Assembly: GCA_002347365.1 (NCBI GenBank)
Contig: DDWT01000034.1
Location: 1 to 40,185, forward strand
Length of the DNA stretch: 40,185 bases
Reading direction: 5' to 3'
DNA from: Actinobacteria bacterium UBA2279
GTDB lineage: Bacteria > Actinomycetota > Coriobacteriia > Anaerosomatales > Anaerosomataceae
Shown: one piece after another, positions 24,305 through 32,605 of the stretch
Position numbering within the stretch: position 1 is the stretch's first letter
How the letters are laid out: the number at the start of each line of letters is the position of its first letter
Made by a program: the position numbers and the translations under genes
The notes under the pieces: model-generated
Told to the model about the DNA's origin: nothing
Database searches by the model: none
Seen by the model: only the letters and a program-made list of their open reading frames with translations

Positions 24305-24323
24305 ACACGGAAGCGCGCGTCAC
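24295..24323 (-). promoter_or_regulatory. Candidate promoter of the chemotaxis operon
   Basis: On the minus strand GTGACG (24323-24318) and TACAAT (24300-24295) are spaced by 17 bases, matching consensus at four and five positions. It lies 33 bases before cheR. The TACAAT shares bases with the -10 box of the opposite promoter (24299-24304), so RNA polymerase cannot occupy both at once. Confidence 0.45.
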
Positions 24324-24341
24324 AGAAGCTATGGAGGCAAC

Positions 24342-25376
24342 ATGCACAGAGCATCACTCGGCACACGGATACTCGCCGCAACGGCTGCGATACTGCTCCT
24401 GTGTCTGTCGGCCGGCTCCGCCTGGGCAGTCGTGGATGACTATGAGGTTCGCGACATCATGCCCACCGGCTCCGTCATCGCCGGGATCGACGTGAGCGGC
24501 ATGACGCGCGCCGCCGCGCGGGAGGCTCTGGAGACACAGCTCGTGATACCGCTCGGCGAGCCGATCACCGTTCGTCATGAAGACCGCACTTTCACCCTGC
24601 CTGCTGCCGATATCGTCGAGATCGATGCGGAGGGCATGATCGCGGATGCGTTCCTGCCGAAGGCGACAGCGTCACTCATCCGCAGGGTCTTCGTGCGCGC
24701 CACCGATGAGGCTATCGGCACCGAGGTGCCTCTTGCGCTGACGCTCGATGAAGACAGGCTGACCGCGTGGTTGAACGATGTCGCCTCCCAGGTGGACAGG
24801 CCAGCCATAGACGCAACGGCGTCGGTGGAGAAGACCGGCCTCACATTCGTCGCATCCGAGCGAGGCGTTGCCGTCGACGATCAGGCAGCGCGTACCGCTC
24901 TGGCTGTAGCACTCCGCGGCGGGACGAAGGACGTGGAGCTGCCGGTCGACTATACAGAGCCTGCCGTGACCGAGGACAGCCTCGGCAAGGTCATCTTCGT
25001 GAGTCGCAGCCAGCGCAAGTTGTACCTGTACGCCAACGGCGAGCTTGAGAAGTCATACGGCGTTGCGGTAGGTACTGCGGGTCACAGCACTCCGAGCGGT
25101 GACTGGCAGATCGTCGCGAAGCGCTTCATGCCCTCGTGGGGAAACCCCGGTTCGGCGTGGGCAGCCAACATGCCTGCCTACATCCCACCTGGTCCGAACA
25201 ACCCGCTTGGCACGCGAGCGCTGAACCTGGACGCATCGGGCATCCGCATACATGGGACGACACAGGACTGGTCCATCGGTCATGCCGCCTCACACGGGTG
25301 CATGCGGATGCACCGCTGGGACATCGAAGACCTCTACGAGCGCGTCGACGTGGGGACGCCGGTCTTCATACGCTAG
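24342..25376 (+). CDS. Secreted L,D-transpeptidase (YkuD) with peptidoglycan-binding domain
   Basis: A 344-residue exported protein. The signal peptide runs to about residue 29 (LLLCLSAGSAWA). A PG_binding_4-type domain follows (about 40-220; two SGMTRAAAREAL-like repeats), then the YkuD catalytic domain with IHGTTQDWSIG and SHGCMRM, nucleophile Cys320. Such enzymes make 3-3 crosslinks or attach proteins in peptidoglycan. Start ATG 24342 has GGAGG four bases upstream; the frame extends upstream but lacks an SD. It is divergent from the chemotaxis operon. Its stop shares CTAG with the convergent DUF3343 gene. Confidence 0.93.
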   Translation: MHRASLGTRILAATAAILLLCLSAGSAWAVVDDYEVRDIMPTGSVIAGIDVSGMTRAAAREALETQLVIPLGEPITVRHEDRTFTLPAADIVEIDAEGMIADAFLPKATASLIRRVFVRATDEAIGTEVPLALTLDEDRLTAWLNDVASQVDRPAIDATASVEKTGLTFVASERGVAVDDQAARTALAVALRGGTKDVELPVDYTEPAVTEDSLGKVIFVSRSQRKLYLYANGELEKSYGVAVGTAGHSTPSGDWQIVAKRFMPSWGNPGSAWAANMPAYIPPGPNNPLGTRALNLDASGIRIHGTTQDWSIGHAASHGCMRMHRWDIEDLYERVDVGTPVFIR

Positions 25377-25618
25377 CGATCGAGGATCCGGGCATTCCCC
25401 GACCAGGCGATCCCCGCCTCAGTCAGCCTGCGCTCGGTATCGGGCGCATCGTCCTCGGCCACTCGAAGCGAGATGCCGCAGAGCGCCCCGAGGATCTTGG
25501 GCGTAGGCATGACGGTAAGCAGCACTCCCGCGCTCGCCAGAACCGACTCTGCGGTGAGAGCATCGTGTGTCGTCTCGAAGCCGAACACGACATAGGGCCG
25601 TTGGTGGCTCGTGCTCAC
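25373..25618 (-). CDS. DUF3343 protein (putative Se/S carrier-like)
   Basis: An 81-residue protein with the DUF3343 layout: VVFGFETTHDALTAESVL, then PTPKILGALCGISLRV with the single conserved Cys, and an acidic helical region. Pfam describes this family as putative Se/S carrier-like, and it is often next to selenium-metabolism genes. Here it follows a cysteine-desulfurase-like gene by a four-base overlap, at the end of the molybdenum-cofactor operon, which supports a sulfur or selenium delivery step. Function is inferred from family and context. It converges on the transpeptidase gene, sharing the CTAG stop. Confidence 0.82.
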   Translation of the reverse strand: MSTSHQRPYVVFGFETTHDALTAESVLASAGVLLTVMPTPKILGALCGISLRVAEDDAPDTERRLTEAGIAWSGNARILDR

Positions 25619-26775
25619 GCGCAGATCTCCCGCATCGCACGCAACGCGTAGTCGACGTCAGCGGCTGTCAGACCGTACCCCACGCCGAAACGAACCGCCC
25701 CCGAGTCGAGAGAGCCAAGGGTATCGTGCGCCCAGGGCGCGCAGTGCAGGCCCGCTCGCACGGCGATACCGTAGCGTCGGTCCAGCTCGAACGCGATGCG
25801 ATCGCCGTCGATGCGCTCGTGGACCACCGAGAGCACCGGCGCCCGCTCTTCGCCCAGAGGTGGCCCGAGTATGCGAAGCCCTTCGATGCCGAGAAGTCCC
25901 GCATGCAACTGCGAAGTAAGCGCCTGCTCGAGTATGCGCAGCTCCTCGCCGTGCGCGTCGAGCCAGCGTGCCGCCGCACCGAGTCCCGCGATACCGGGGG
26001 TATTGCTCGTGCCGGCCTCGTAGCGGTCGGGCCGCAGACGGGGCTGCATCGGCTCCTCCGAACTGCCGCCGCTGCCTCCCTGAACGAGTTCGTCGGGGTC
26101 GATGTCGGGTGACAGATAGAATACGCCGACGCCCTGCGGGCCGAGCAGACCCTTGTGGCCTGAACTCGCGTAGACGTCAGCGCCCAGTGTGCTGAGATCG
26201 ACCCGCAAATGACCGGTCGCCTGGGCTCCGTCCACGATCAGGACCGCACCCGCGTCGTGAGCGATGTCCGCTAGATCGCCTACCGGTTGGATCGCACCCG
26301 ACACATTGGATGCATGCTGGCAGATGACCGCACGCGTCTCGCATTCGGCCACGGCGCGCTCTACAGCATCCGCATCGATACGCCCGAGTTCATCGGCACG
26401 CACCATATCGACGATCAAGCCCTCGGCAGCGAGCAGATTCAGCGGCCGGGCGACGGCATTGTGCTCCATGGACGAGACGACGACGCGATCACCCGGCTTG
26501 AGCAGTCCTTTGATCGCGACGTTCAGCCCCTCGGTGCACCCCGCTGTGAAGATGAGGTTGCGCGGCTCGGCGATACCGAGAAGCCCGGCGACTGCCCCGC
26601 GTGATTCGAGTATGGTCCGAGATGCCGCGACAGCAAGCCTGTGGGCACTCCGCCCGGGGTTTCCCCCCGCGTACAGGACTGCGCGATGCATCGCATCGAG
26701 CACGGTGTCGGGTTTGGGCCACGACGTCGCCGCATGATCGAAGTAGACGATGCGCGATCCGTCGACCTCAGCCAT
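25615..26775 (-). CDS. Cysteine desulfurase-like class V aminotransferase (selenium/sulfur mobilisation)
   Basis: A 386-residue PLP enzyme of the NifS/Csd superfamily. It opens with IVYFDHAATSWPKP, has the PLP-binding Lys in ASSGHKGLLGPQGVG, and a catalytic Cys in AGLHCAPWAH, with TSNTPGIAGL typical of the family. The form resembles the TIGR01977/EF2568 group that occurs with DUF3343 and selenium-dependent molybdenum hydroxylase genes. It probably takes S or Se from Cys or Sec. I choose ATG 26775, just after GGAGG; GTG 26784 is an alternative. It overlaps the end of mogA and the start of the DUF3343 gene, so transfer to the DUF3343 protein or cofactor is a fair inference. Confidence 0.88.
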   Translation of the reverse strand: MAEVDGSRIVYFDHAATSWPKPDTVLDAMHRAVLYAGGNPGRSAHRLAVAASRTILESRGAVAGLLGIAEPRNLIFTAGCTEGLNVAIKGLLKPGDRVVVSSMEHNAVARPLNLLAAEGLIVDMVRADELGRIDADAVERAVAECETRAVICQHASNVSGAIQPVGDLADIAHDAGAVLIVDGAQATGHLRVDLSTLGADVYASSGHKGLLGPQGVGVFYLSPDIDPDELVQGGSGGSSEEPMQPRLRPDRYEAGTSNTPGIAGLGAAARWLDAHGEELRILEQALTSQLHAGLLGIEGLRILGPPLGEERAPVLSVVHERIDGDRIAFELDRRYGIAVRAGLHCAPWAHDTLGSLDSGAVRFGVGYGLTAADVDYALRAMREICA

Positions 26776-27253
26776 GTCCTCCACCGGCCATCATCTCAGC
26801 GGCATGCTCGAGCTGATCGATAACGACCGCAAGCGACTCGCGCACGGCCTTCTCGCTACCGGGAAGGTTGATGATGAGGGTATGACCACGCTGCGCGGCC
26901 ACGCCGCGAGACAGCATCGCGCGAGACGTGACCCGCAGGCTCTCCGCCCTGATCGCCTCGGCAATGCCGGGAACCTCTCGCTCAGAGTGTGCGAGCGTGG
27001 TCTCGGGGCACACGTCACGCGGCCCGAGACCCGTGCCGCCGGTGCTGAGCAGGATATCCACTTCGTCAACGTCGCACATCTCGATTATCGAGCGTGCGAT
27101 AGCCTCGTGCTCGTCAGGCACGACATGGTACGCCGAGACGATCCATCCACGCTGTTCGCAGATGCTGATGATGGCCTTTCCCGAGGTGTCATCAGCCTCG
27201 CCTGCGGTACGCGAATCCGAACACGTCAGGACACCGATGCTCAGAACCGTCAT
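26768..27253 (-). CDS. mog: Molybdenum cofactor biosynthesis protein MogA/MoaB
   Basis: A 161-residue member of the MogA/MoaB/CinA fold that adenylates molybdopterin before metal insertion. It has SIGVLTCSDSRTAGEADDTSG-type start and the key STGGTGLGPRDVCPE motif (usually GPRDVTPE), with LINLPGSEKAVRE near the end. A start ATG overlapping the previous stop (ATGA) places it tightly in the operon. Whether it is MogA or MoaB cannot be decided from this sequence. Confidence 0.92.
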   Translation of the reverse strand: MTVLSIGVLTCSDSRTAGEADDTSGKAIISICEQRGWIVSAYHVVPDEHEAIARSIIEMCDVDEVDILLSTGGTGLGPRDVCPETTLAHSEREVPGIAEAIRAESLRVTSRAMLSRGVAAQRGHTLIINLPGSEKAVRESLAVVIDQLEHAAEMMAGGGHG

Positions 27254-27729
27254 GAATCCTCCCCGAGCCGTTCGACGGTGACCTTGTCACCGACCTTCAC
27301 GCTACCACCTTCGTGGACGACAGCGAAGATGCCTTCCTTCGGCATCACGCAATCGCCGGCCTGGTAGTAGATCGCACACTTCGTGTGGCAGACCTTGCCG
27401 ATCTGGCTCACCTCGAGCACAGCAGGGCCGATACGCACGGTGGTGCCAACGGGAAGCGAGACAAGGTCGATGCCTGTCGTGGTGATGTTCTCAGCGAAAT
27501 CGCCTGCCGCCACATCCAGGCCCTTCGCGACCATCTTGTCGATGGACTCCTGCGCCAACAGGCTGACCTGGCGGTGCCAGTCGCCCGCATGTGCATCGCC
27601 CTCGAAACCGCGGTCGACGACAAGCACACCTTCGGTGCCGGGCGTCTTGCGCACGGTCTTTTTCTCGGACAGGTTGATTGAGACGACCGTGCCAGGTACG
27701 GGCAGGCCGGCGCTCTTCTCGTCAGTCAT
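27250..27729 (-). CDS. MOSC domain protein
   Basis: A 159-residue single-domain MOSC protein. GTVVSINLSEKKTVRK, GVLVVDRGFEGDAHAGDWHRQVSLL and DFAENITTTGIDL are characteristic; H(T)KCAIYY supplies Cys residues. MOSC domains handle molybdenum cofactor and sulfur, and small versions are common in cofactor operons; a role in cofactor sulfuration or delivery is inferred. It overlaps moaC and mogA by four bases each. Confidence 0.9.
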   Translation of the reverse strand: MTDEKSAGLPVPGTVVSINLSEKKTVRKTPGTEGVLVVDRGFEGDAHAGDWHRQVSLLAQESIDKMVAKGLDVAAGDFAENITTTGIDLVSLPVGTTVRIGPAVLEVSQIGKVCHTKCAIYYQAGDCVMPKEGIFAVVHEGGSVKVGDKVTVERLGEDS

Positions 27730-28220
27730 TCGTCCTCCTTGCGGGTCCAGGTGCCGGAGTTCCCGCCCTCCTTGGAGAGCAGCTTCACATCTTCGATGAC
27801 CATGCCGCGATCAACGGCCTTGACCATGTCGTAGAGCGTAAGCGCCGCAACCGAAGCCGCCGTCAGCGCTTCGATCTCAACACCGGTCTTGCCGTCGTTC
27901 TCCGCCGTGGCGGTAATGCGGACTCCGTCGCCTTCCGGCGCCAGGTCGACCGCAACGTGCGTGAGGGCGAGCGGATGGCACATCGGGATAAGCTCGGCGG
28001 TCCGCTTGGCCGCCATGATGCCCGCGACCCGGGCCGTGGCGAACACGTCACCTTTGGGAGCGCGTCCTTCGACGATCATCGCAAGCGTCCGAGGCTGCAT
28101 ACGGATGTAGCTGCCAGCGACCGCGCGCCGGTGTGTCACGGGCTTGCCGGCGACGTCGACCATGCGGGCCGCGCCCGCCTCGTCCAGGTGCGTGAGCTTG
28201 GGTCTGTCCTCCACGCTCAT
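27726..28220 (-). CDS. moaC: Cyclic pyranopterin monophosphate synthase MoaC
   Basis: A 164-residue MoaC, which forms cyclic pyranopterin monophosphate from the MoaA product. MVDVAGKPVTHRRAVA near the start, the active-site block IPMCHPLALTH, and GKTGVEIEALTAASVAALTLYDMVK are classic. It ends with an EGGNSG(T)W motif as usual. Four-base overlaps with moaA and the MOSC gene show translational coupling. Confidence 0.97.
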   Translation of the reverse strand: MSVEDRPKLTHLDEAGAARMVDVAGKPVTHRRAVAGSYIRMQPRTLAMIVEGRAPKGDVFATARVAGIMAAKRTAELIPMCHPLALTHVAVDLAPEGDGVRITATAENDGKTGVEIEALTAASVAALTLYDMVKAVDRGMVIEDVKLLSKEGGNSGTWTRKEDE

Positions 28221-29242
28221 CCTCCGATCTGGGACATGCCTCGGACGGTACCGATGCGCATGTTGTGGTTTTCGGGCTTGGTTGCGAGCGCGGTCTTGAT
28301 GATATCTCGGACGTCCTCGTCTGTACCCTGGCGCAGCACCGTTCGGACGTCGAGTTCCTCGTCACTGAACAGGCACGTGCGCAACCGGCCATCAGCGGTC
28401 AGCCGCAAACGGTTGCACTCTGCGCAGAAGTGATGCGAGAGCGGACTGATGACACCGATCGTGCCAGGAGCGTCACCGAAGCGGTAGTAGCGAGCGGGGC
28501 CCCAACCACCGGGCGCACGATCCTTCTGAACGGGCAGCAGTTCGCCCAGACCGGCCTCGGCGGCCTCAAGCGTCAGGCGCCCCAAGATCTCCTCGGCAGG
28601 CACGTGGTCGTCCTCGGTCCAGATATCGGTACTGCCGGACGCGCACGATGACTCCTCGGTCGTACCGCCGACAGGCATGTACTCGATGAAGCGAACGTGG
28701 ACGGCGCGCTCCAGCGTCATGCGCGCGAAGCCGAGCAGATCCTGGTCGAGTCTGCGCACGACGACGACGTTGAGCTTGACCGGGGCCATGCCCACCTCGA
28801 ACGCAGCCTCGAGCCCGTCGAGCGCCGCTTCCAGCGAACCCCCGCGTGTGACCTGTGCGAACACCTCGGGGTCGAGTGTATCGAGCGAGACATTGACGCG
28901 CTCAAGACCGGCGTCTTTCAAGTCGGCGGCGTAGCGGCGGAGCAGCGTGCCGTTCGTGGTGAGTGCAATGGCCTCGATACCGGTGATCTCACGGAGACGG
29001 CGGACGTGGTCGACGATGCCGGATCGGACCAGTGGCTCGCCGCCCGTCAGGCGGATCTTGCTGATGCCCTCTTGAACGGCCACCTTGGCGAAACGCTCGA
29101 TCTCCTCCAGAGAGAGCATCTCGTCATGGGGCTTCCACGCGACACCTTCAGGCGGCATGCAGTAGATGCAGCGAAGATTGCATCGATCGGTCACGCTGAT
29201 CCGCAGGTAGTCTATACGCCTGCCAAAACCGTCAGTCGCCAT
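28217..29242 (-). CDS. moaA: GTP 3',8-cyclase MoaA
   Basis: A 341-residue radical SAM enzyme catalysing the first step of molybdopterin synthesis. It opens with GRRIDYLRISVTDRCNLRCIYC, carrying the N-terminal CxxxCxxC cluster; LTGGEPLVR and TTNGTLL are next; the C-terminal cluster is formed by C...C in CAECNRLRLTADGRLRTCLF. The C-terminus ends in MSQIGG, the GG that MoaA needs for activity. ATG 29242 lies behind GGAAGGAG and overlaps the end of mobB by eleven bases. Confidence 0.97.
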   Translation of the reverse strand: MATDGFGRRIDYLRISVTDRCNLRCIYCMPPEGVAWKPHDEMLSLEEIERFAKVAVQEGISKIRLTGGEPLVRSGIVDHVRRLREITGIEAIALTTNGTLLRRYAADLKDAGLERVNVSLDTLDPEVFAQVTRGGSLEAALDGLEAAFEVGMAPVKLNVVVVRRLDQDLLGFARMTLERAVHVRFIEYMPVGGTTEESSCASGSTDIWTEDDHVPAEEILGRLTLEAAEAGLGELLPVQKDRAPGGWGPARYYRFGDAPGTIGVISPLSHHFCAECNRLRLTADGRLRTCLFSDEELDVRTVLRQGTDEDVRDIIKTALATKPENHNMRIGTVRGMSQIGG

Positions 29243-29759
29243 GAGGCTCCTTCCCATCCAGGAACATGGCCTCGACGAAGTCGGTGAGACCGTCGTAGTC
29301 ATTGAGGTCGAACACAGGAACGCCCTCCACTCGCAGGTCGCCGTTGTCGGTGATGAGAGCCGTGAGCTGCTCGGAGGTCGATATCAGCTCGTCGGAGCGA
29401 TCCCGACGCGACACCTCGACGCGAACGGATCCCGCGCGTTTGAAGCCTTCGGTGATCAGGATGTCGACGTCACCGGCAGCTGCGGCGATCTCGTCGAGCG
29501 TGCGTTCGCGATCGACCTTGCTCACCACCGCGAACTGCGTGGGTGCCGAGATCATCGTGACCTGCGCACCTGCCTTCGCATGCCGCCAGGAGTCTTTGCC
29601 CGGCACGTCGATGTCGACCTCGTGCACGTGATGTTTGCACGTGGCAACGCGGTACCCGCGCTCGACAAGTCGCCGCACGAGTTGCTCGACGACCGTCGTC
29701 TTGCCCGAGTCGCTCTTCCCGACGATGGAGACAACGGGGATGCCGGTCCCTGTGGTCAT
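29232..29759 (-). CDS. mobB: Molybdopterin-guanine dinucleotide adapter MobB
   Basis: A 175-residue P-loop GTPase. The Walker A, GKSDSGKTTVV, is at about residues 14-24, and CKHHVHEVDIDVPGKDSWRHAKAGA and DILITEGFK follow, as in MobB. It helps MobA in making the guanine-dinucleotide cofactor. ATG 29759 follows the stop of the 61-residue gene. Later residues (ALITDNGDLRVEGVPVFDLND) fit MobB. Confidence 0.93.
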   Translation of the reverse strand: MTTGTGIPVVSIVGKSDSGKTTVVEQLVRRLVERGYRVATCKHHVHEVDIDVPGKDSWRHAKAGAQVTMISAPTQFAVVSKVDRERTLDEIAAAAGDVDILITEGFKRAGSVRVEVSRRDRSDELISTSEQLTALITDNGDLRVEGVPVFDLNDYDGLTDFVEAMFLDGKEPHGD

Positions 29760-29760
29760 C

Positions 29761-29946
29761 TTAGAAGCAGCCGAGGTCGCAGCTGTGCATCTTGATGCTG
29801 AGCTCGTTGGCGGCCTCGCCGACGGCCTTGTAGGACACGCCGAGGTCCTCGGCAAGCTTGCGGGCCACGGGACATGCGATCTTCCCGTCGACAGCCTTCT
29901 CGCTGACGGCTGCCTTGATCTCCGGAGTCACTTCGTACTCTTTCAT
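29761..29946 (-). CDS. Small conserved protein of the molybdenum-cofactor operon (helix-turn-helix-like)
   Basis: A 61-residue protein. EIKAAVSEKAVDGKIACPVARKLAEDLG then VSYKAVGEAANELSIKMHS suggests two helices with a turn like a small DNA-binding fold, ending in CDLGCF with a C-x3-C, plus a further Cys in the centre (three cysteines in all). I recall similar short proteins in cofactor operons of Geobacter-like and related anaerobes, without known function. It overlaps the end of moeA by four bases and precedes mobB by two. A metal- or cofactor-sensing regulator is possible but not shown. Confidence 0.85.
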   Translation of the reverse strand: MKEYEVTPEIKAAVSEKAVDGKIACPVARKLAEDLGVSYKAVGEAANELSIKMHSCDLGCF

Positions 29947-31181
29947 TGGATACCTTCCTCGATGTCGAGACGGATACAGGTGACAACACTGCCCGCCGAG
30001 TAGAACGACTCACCCTCGGCAAGCGAAACAAGACAATTGGCGCGGTGCATGGAGGTCAACATCGCCGAAGACTGCGAGCCCGAGAGTGCAGCGCTGTAGC
30101 CGTCGGCGGTCTTCGTGACACGCCCGCGCAGAAAGTAGCGACGATCGGACTTCTTCTTCACGTCGTGGGCAAGCACCGCTTCCACCGTTGGACGATCGAG
30201 CGCCGTGAAGCCCGCCATCTTGCGCATCGCCGGCCGAACGAACAGCTCGAAACCGACGGTTGTGGACGTGGGGTTGCCGGGCAGGCCGAAGAAGGGCGTA
30301 CCACCGATGGTTCCGTAGGTCTGCGGCGCGCCCGGGCGCATCGCGACCTTCCAGAAGTCCATCTGGCCGATCTGGAGCAGCACGTCTTTGACCACGTCGA
30401 AGTCGCCCATCGATACGCCGCCGGTGGTCACCATCAGGTCAAACTCGGGAGCGCGCGACAGAATCGCCCGGGTGTCGTCCTCGTTGTCGCGCGCCACGGG
30501 CAATATGAACGGCTCACCACCGGCCGCGATGACCTGGGCGGCAAGCGAGTACGAGTTGGAGTTGCGGATCTTGCCGGGGCCCGGATACTCATCGATGCTC
30601 ACGAGCTCGTCTCCCGTGGAGACGATCGCGACGCGTGGCTTGCGGTAGACGCTGACCTTTGCGCGGCCCATAGCCGCCATCAGGCCGACGGCTGCCGGAG
30701 TGACGACCTCTCCTGCCGAAAGGACCACGTCACCTTCGCGCACGTCCTCACCACGGAGCCGGACGTTCTCTCCGTGCTTCACCGGCGCCTTGATCGCAGC
30801 GGTACCGCCCGCGCCACCCTCGGCTTCAAGAGCCTCCGTGCGCTCGACCATCACGACCGCGTCGGCACCCTGCGGCATAGGCGCGCCTGTCATGATGCGC
30901 GTCGCCTGACCCGGACCGACCGTTACCACCGGGAACGAGCCGGCAGCGACGTGCTCGACGACGGCGAGCACGACCGGGGACTTCTCGGATGCGTCCGCGA
31001 CGTCCGCGGACTGTACGGCATAGCCGTCCATCGCGGAGTTGTCGAATGGCGATATATCGATGTCAGATACGATGTCCTCGGCCAGTACTCTGCCGAGCGT
31101 ATCGAGAGCATCCGTTTCCACCGGTGCCAGCTGATCGATTCGCGAGAGCACCGCCTCGCGGGCTTGTTCCACGGAGATCAC
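29943..31181 (-). CDS. moeA: Molybdopterin molybdenumtransferase MoeA
   Basis: A 412-residue MoeA that inserts molybdate, or possibly tungstate, into adenylylated molybdopterin. ISPFDNSAMDGYAVQSADV, TGAPMPQGADAVVMVE, VAIVSTGDELV, VTTGGVSMGDFDVVK and FFGLPGNPTSTTVGF cover the expected domains in order. It overlaps the MobA-FdhD and the 61-residue gene by four bases. MoeA2-type tungsten specificity cannot be read from the sequence. Confidence 0.96.
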   Translation of the reverse strand: MISVEQAREAVLSRIDQLAPVETDALDTLGRVLAEDIVSDIDISPFDNSAMDGYAVQSADVADASEKSPVVLAVVEHVAAGSFPVVTVGPGQATRIMTGAPMPQGADAVVMVERTEALEAEGGAGGTAAIKAPVKHGENVRLRGEDVREGDVVLSAGEVVTPAAVGLMAAMGRAKVSVYRKPRVAIVSTGDELVSIDEYPGPGKIRNSNSYSLAAQVIAAGGEPFILPVARDNEDDTRAILSRAPEFDLMVTTGGVSMGDFDVVKDVLLQIGQMDFWKVAMRPGAPQTYGTIGGTPFFGLPGNPTSTTVGFELFVRPAMRKMAGFTALDRPTVEAVLAHDVKKKSDRRYFLRGRVTKTADGYSAALSGSQSSAMLTSMHRANCLVSLAEGESFYSAGSVVTCIRLDIEEGIQ

Positions 31182-32593
31182 GAGCCTTCGTCCTCCTCGA
31201 TGATGCGTTCGGGATGTGTGTACACGACGAGCTTGCCGCCCCTGGCGTAGCCGACGACCGAGATGCCGACACGGGAGCCGATGTCGGCGGCCAGATCGGT
31301 GACCGCGGTACGTGAGACAACGATGGGCACGCGGGCTTTGGCCGCCTTGACCGCCATCTCATAACTCACACGCCCCGTGGTGAGCAGCACGCAGTCGGTG
31401 GTGTCGATGCCATCCAGCCATGCCCGTCCCAGCACCTTGTCGAGTGCATTGTGACGTCCGACGTCTTCGCGCAGAATCGTCACGACCCCGTCTTTGCCCA
31501 GCGCGCACGAGTGCATTCCGCCCGTATCGCGATAGGCGACTGCAGCACGCGCCATCTGACCCATGAGGTCGTACAGACCGCCGGAGGAGATGGTCATGTC
31601 CGAGACGACCGGCTCGATTCCCGCAGCATGACCGACAGATGCGAAGGTGATGCCTTTGCCGCACCCGGCGGTCACATACCGCTCCCGGTACTTGAAGTCC
31701 TCGGGGACGGACTCCTCGCTGGCCACGTAGACATGACCACGCTTGTGATCGACATCGATCGCACCCAATGCCTCTCGACTTGCGATGAGGCCTTCAGACA
31801 CCAAGAACCCGACCGCCATCTCCTCAAGATCGGAAGGGGTGCCCTGGATCGTGGCGATCTCCACGTCGTTGAGGACGACCGTGATGGGACGTTCGGAAGG
31901 CATACCGCGTGCGCGACGCGTACCCACCTCGATGACCGACAGGCGCACGCTCGCAGGTTCCCCGTGGTGCGAGACGTCACTGGTCCCGCGTACCTCTTCG
32001 AACTCCTCGGGCGTGTTCACGTTCACGAGGCTGCGAAGCTCCGGATCGAAGTGCCTCAACGACTCGACTGATACCTCGACGACTGTGACCAGCGGCAGGA
32101 TCGCCACGATACGACGCCGACCGGAATCAAGCACCGTTCGAGCGGCTTGCAGACAGCTGGTGTGGTAGAGCGCAAGCAATGGCTCGGAGCCCTTGGGGCC
32201 GACCGGGATCACAACCTGTGCGCCGTCACGCGCCTCCCACAGTGCCCGAACGAGTTCGGGGCGCAGCCACGGCATGTCGGCTGCAACAGCCAGCACCCAC
32301 TCATCTTCGGCGTGCTCGAGTGCTGTGGCCAGACCGCCGAGAGGGCCCTGATAGGCAACGGCGTCCTGGATGACCCGGACATCAGCAGGCAACGCGATGT
32401 CCGCAAGCGCTTCGGGGCGGTTCGTGACGATGACCGTATGCGCACACACGTCGCCGACACTCTCGGCCACGCGAACAACGAGGGGCTCCCCCTCGACAGA
32501 CAGCAACGTCTTGTCGATGCCCATGCGCAGCGAACGGCCGCCCGCGAGCACCGCCGCAGTCACCGGTATGCGGCTGGCTATGTGATCACTCAA
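31178..32593 (-). CDS. MobA-FdhD fusion protein
   Basis: A 471-residue fusion. Residues 1-200 are MobA (VTAAVLAGGRSLRMGIDKTLL, VVRVAESV, AVAADMPWLRPELVRALW, NVNTPEEFEEV), which makes molybdopterin guanine dinucleotide. Residues 210-471 are FdhD (LNDVEIATIQGTPSDLEEMAVGFLVSEGLI, SGGLYDLM, HSCALGKDGV, VGRHNALDKVLG), which sulfurates formate dehydrogenase cofactor. In FdhD the usual C-x-x-C is C311-G-K-G: only the first Cys remains. TTG 32593 is the start, 5 bases after TAGGAG. The fusion links late cofactor tailoring and sulfuration. A structured leader precedes it (32606-32658). Confidence 0.93.
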   Translation of the reverse strand: MSDHIASRIPVTAAVLAGGRSLRMGIDKTLLSVEGEPLVVRVAESVGDVCAHTVIVTNRPEALADIALPADVRVIQDAVAYQGPLGGLATALEHAEDEWVLAVAADMPWLRPELVRALWEARDGAQVVIPVGPKGSEPLLALYHTSCLQAARTVLDSGRRRIVAILPLVTVVEVSVESLRHFDPELRSLVNVNTPEEFEEVRGTSDVSHHGEPASVRLSVIEVGTRRARGMPSERPITVVLNDVEIATIQGTPSDLEEMAVGFLVSEGLIASREALGAIDVDHKRGHVYVASEESVPEDFKYRERYVTAGCGKGITFASVGHAAGIEPVVSDMTISSGGLYDLMGQMARAAVAYRDTGGMHSCALGKDGVVTILREDVGRHNALDKVLGRAWLDGIDTTDCVLLTTGRVSYEMAVKAAKARVPIVVSRTAVTDLAADIGSRVGISVVGYARGGKLVVYTHPERIIEEDEGS

Positions 32594-32605
32594 CGAATCT
32601 CCTAC

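Noticed and set aside
29946..31250. Long plus-strand frame (434 codons) opposite moeA
   Set aside because: Antisense shadow of moeA; no domain recognised and Arg/His-rich composition.
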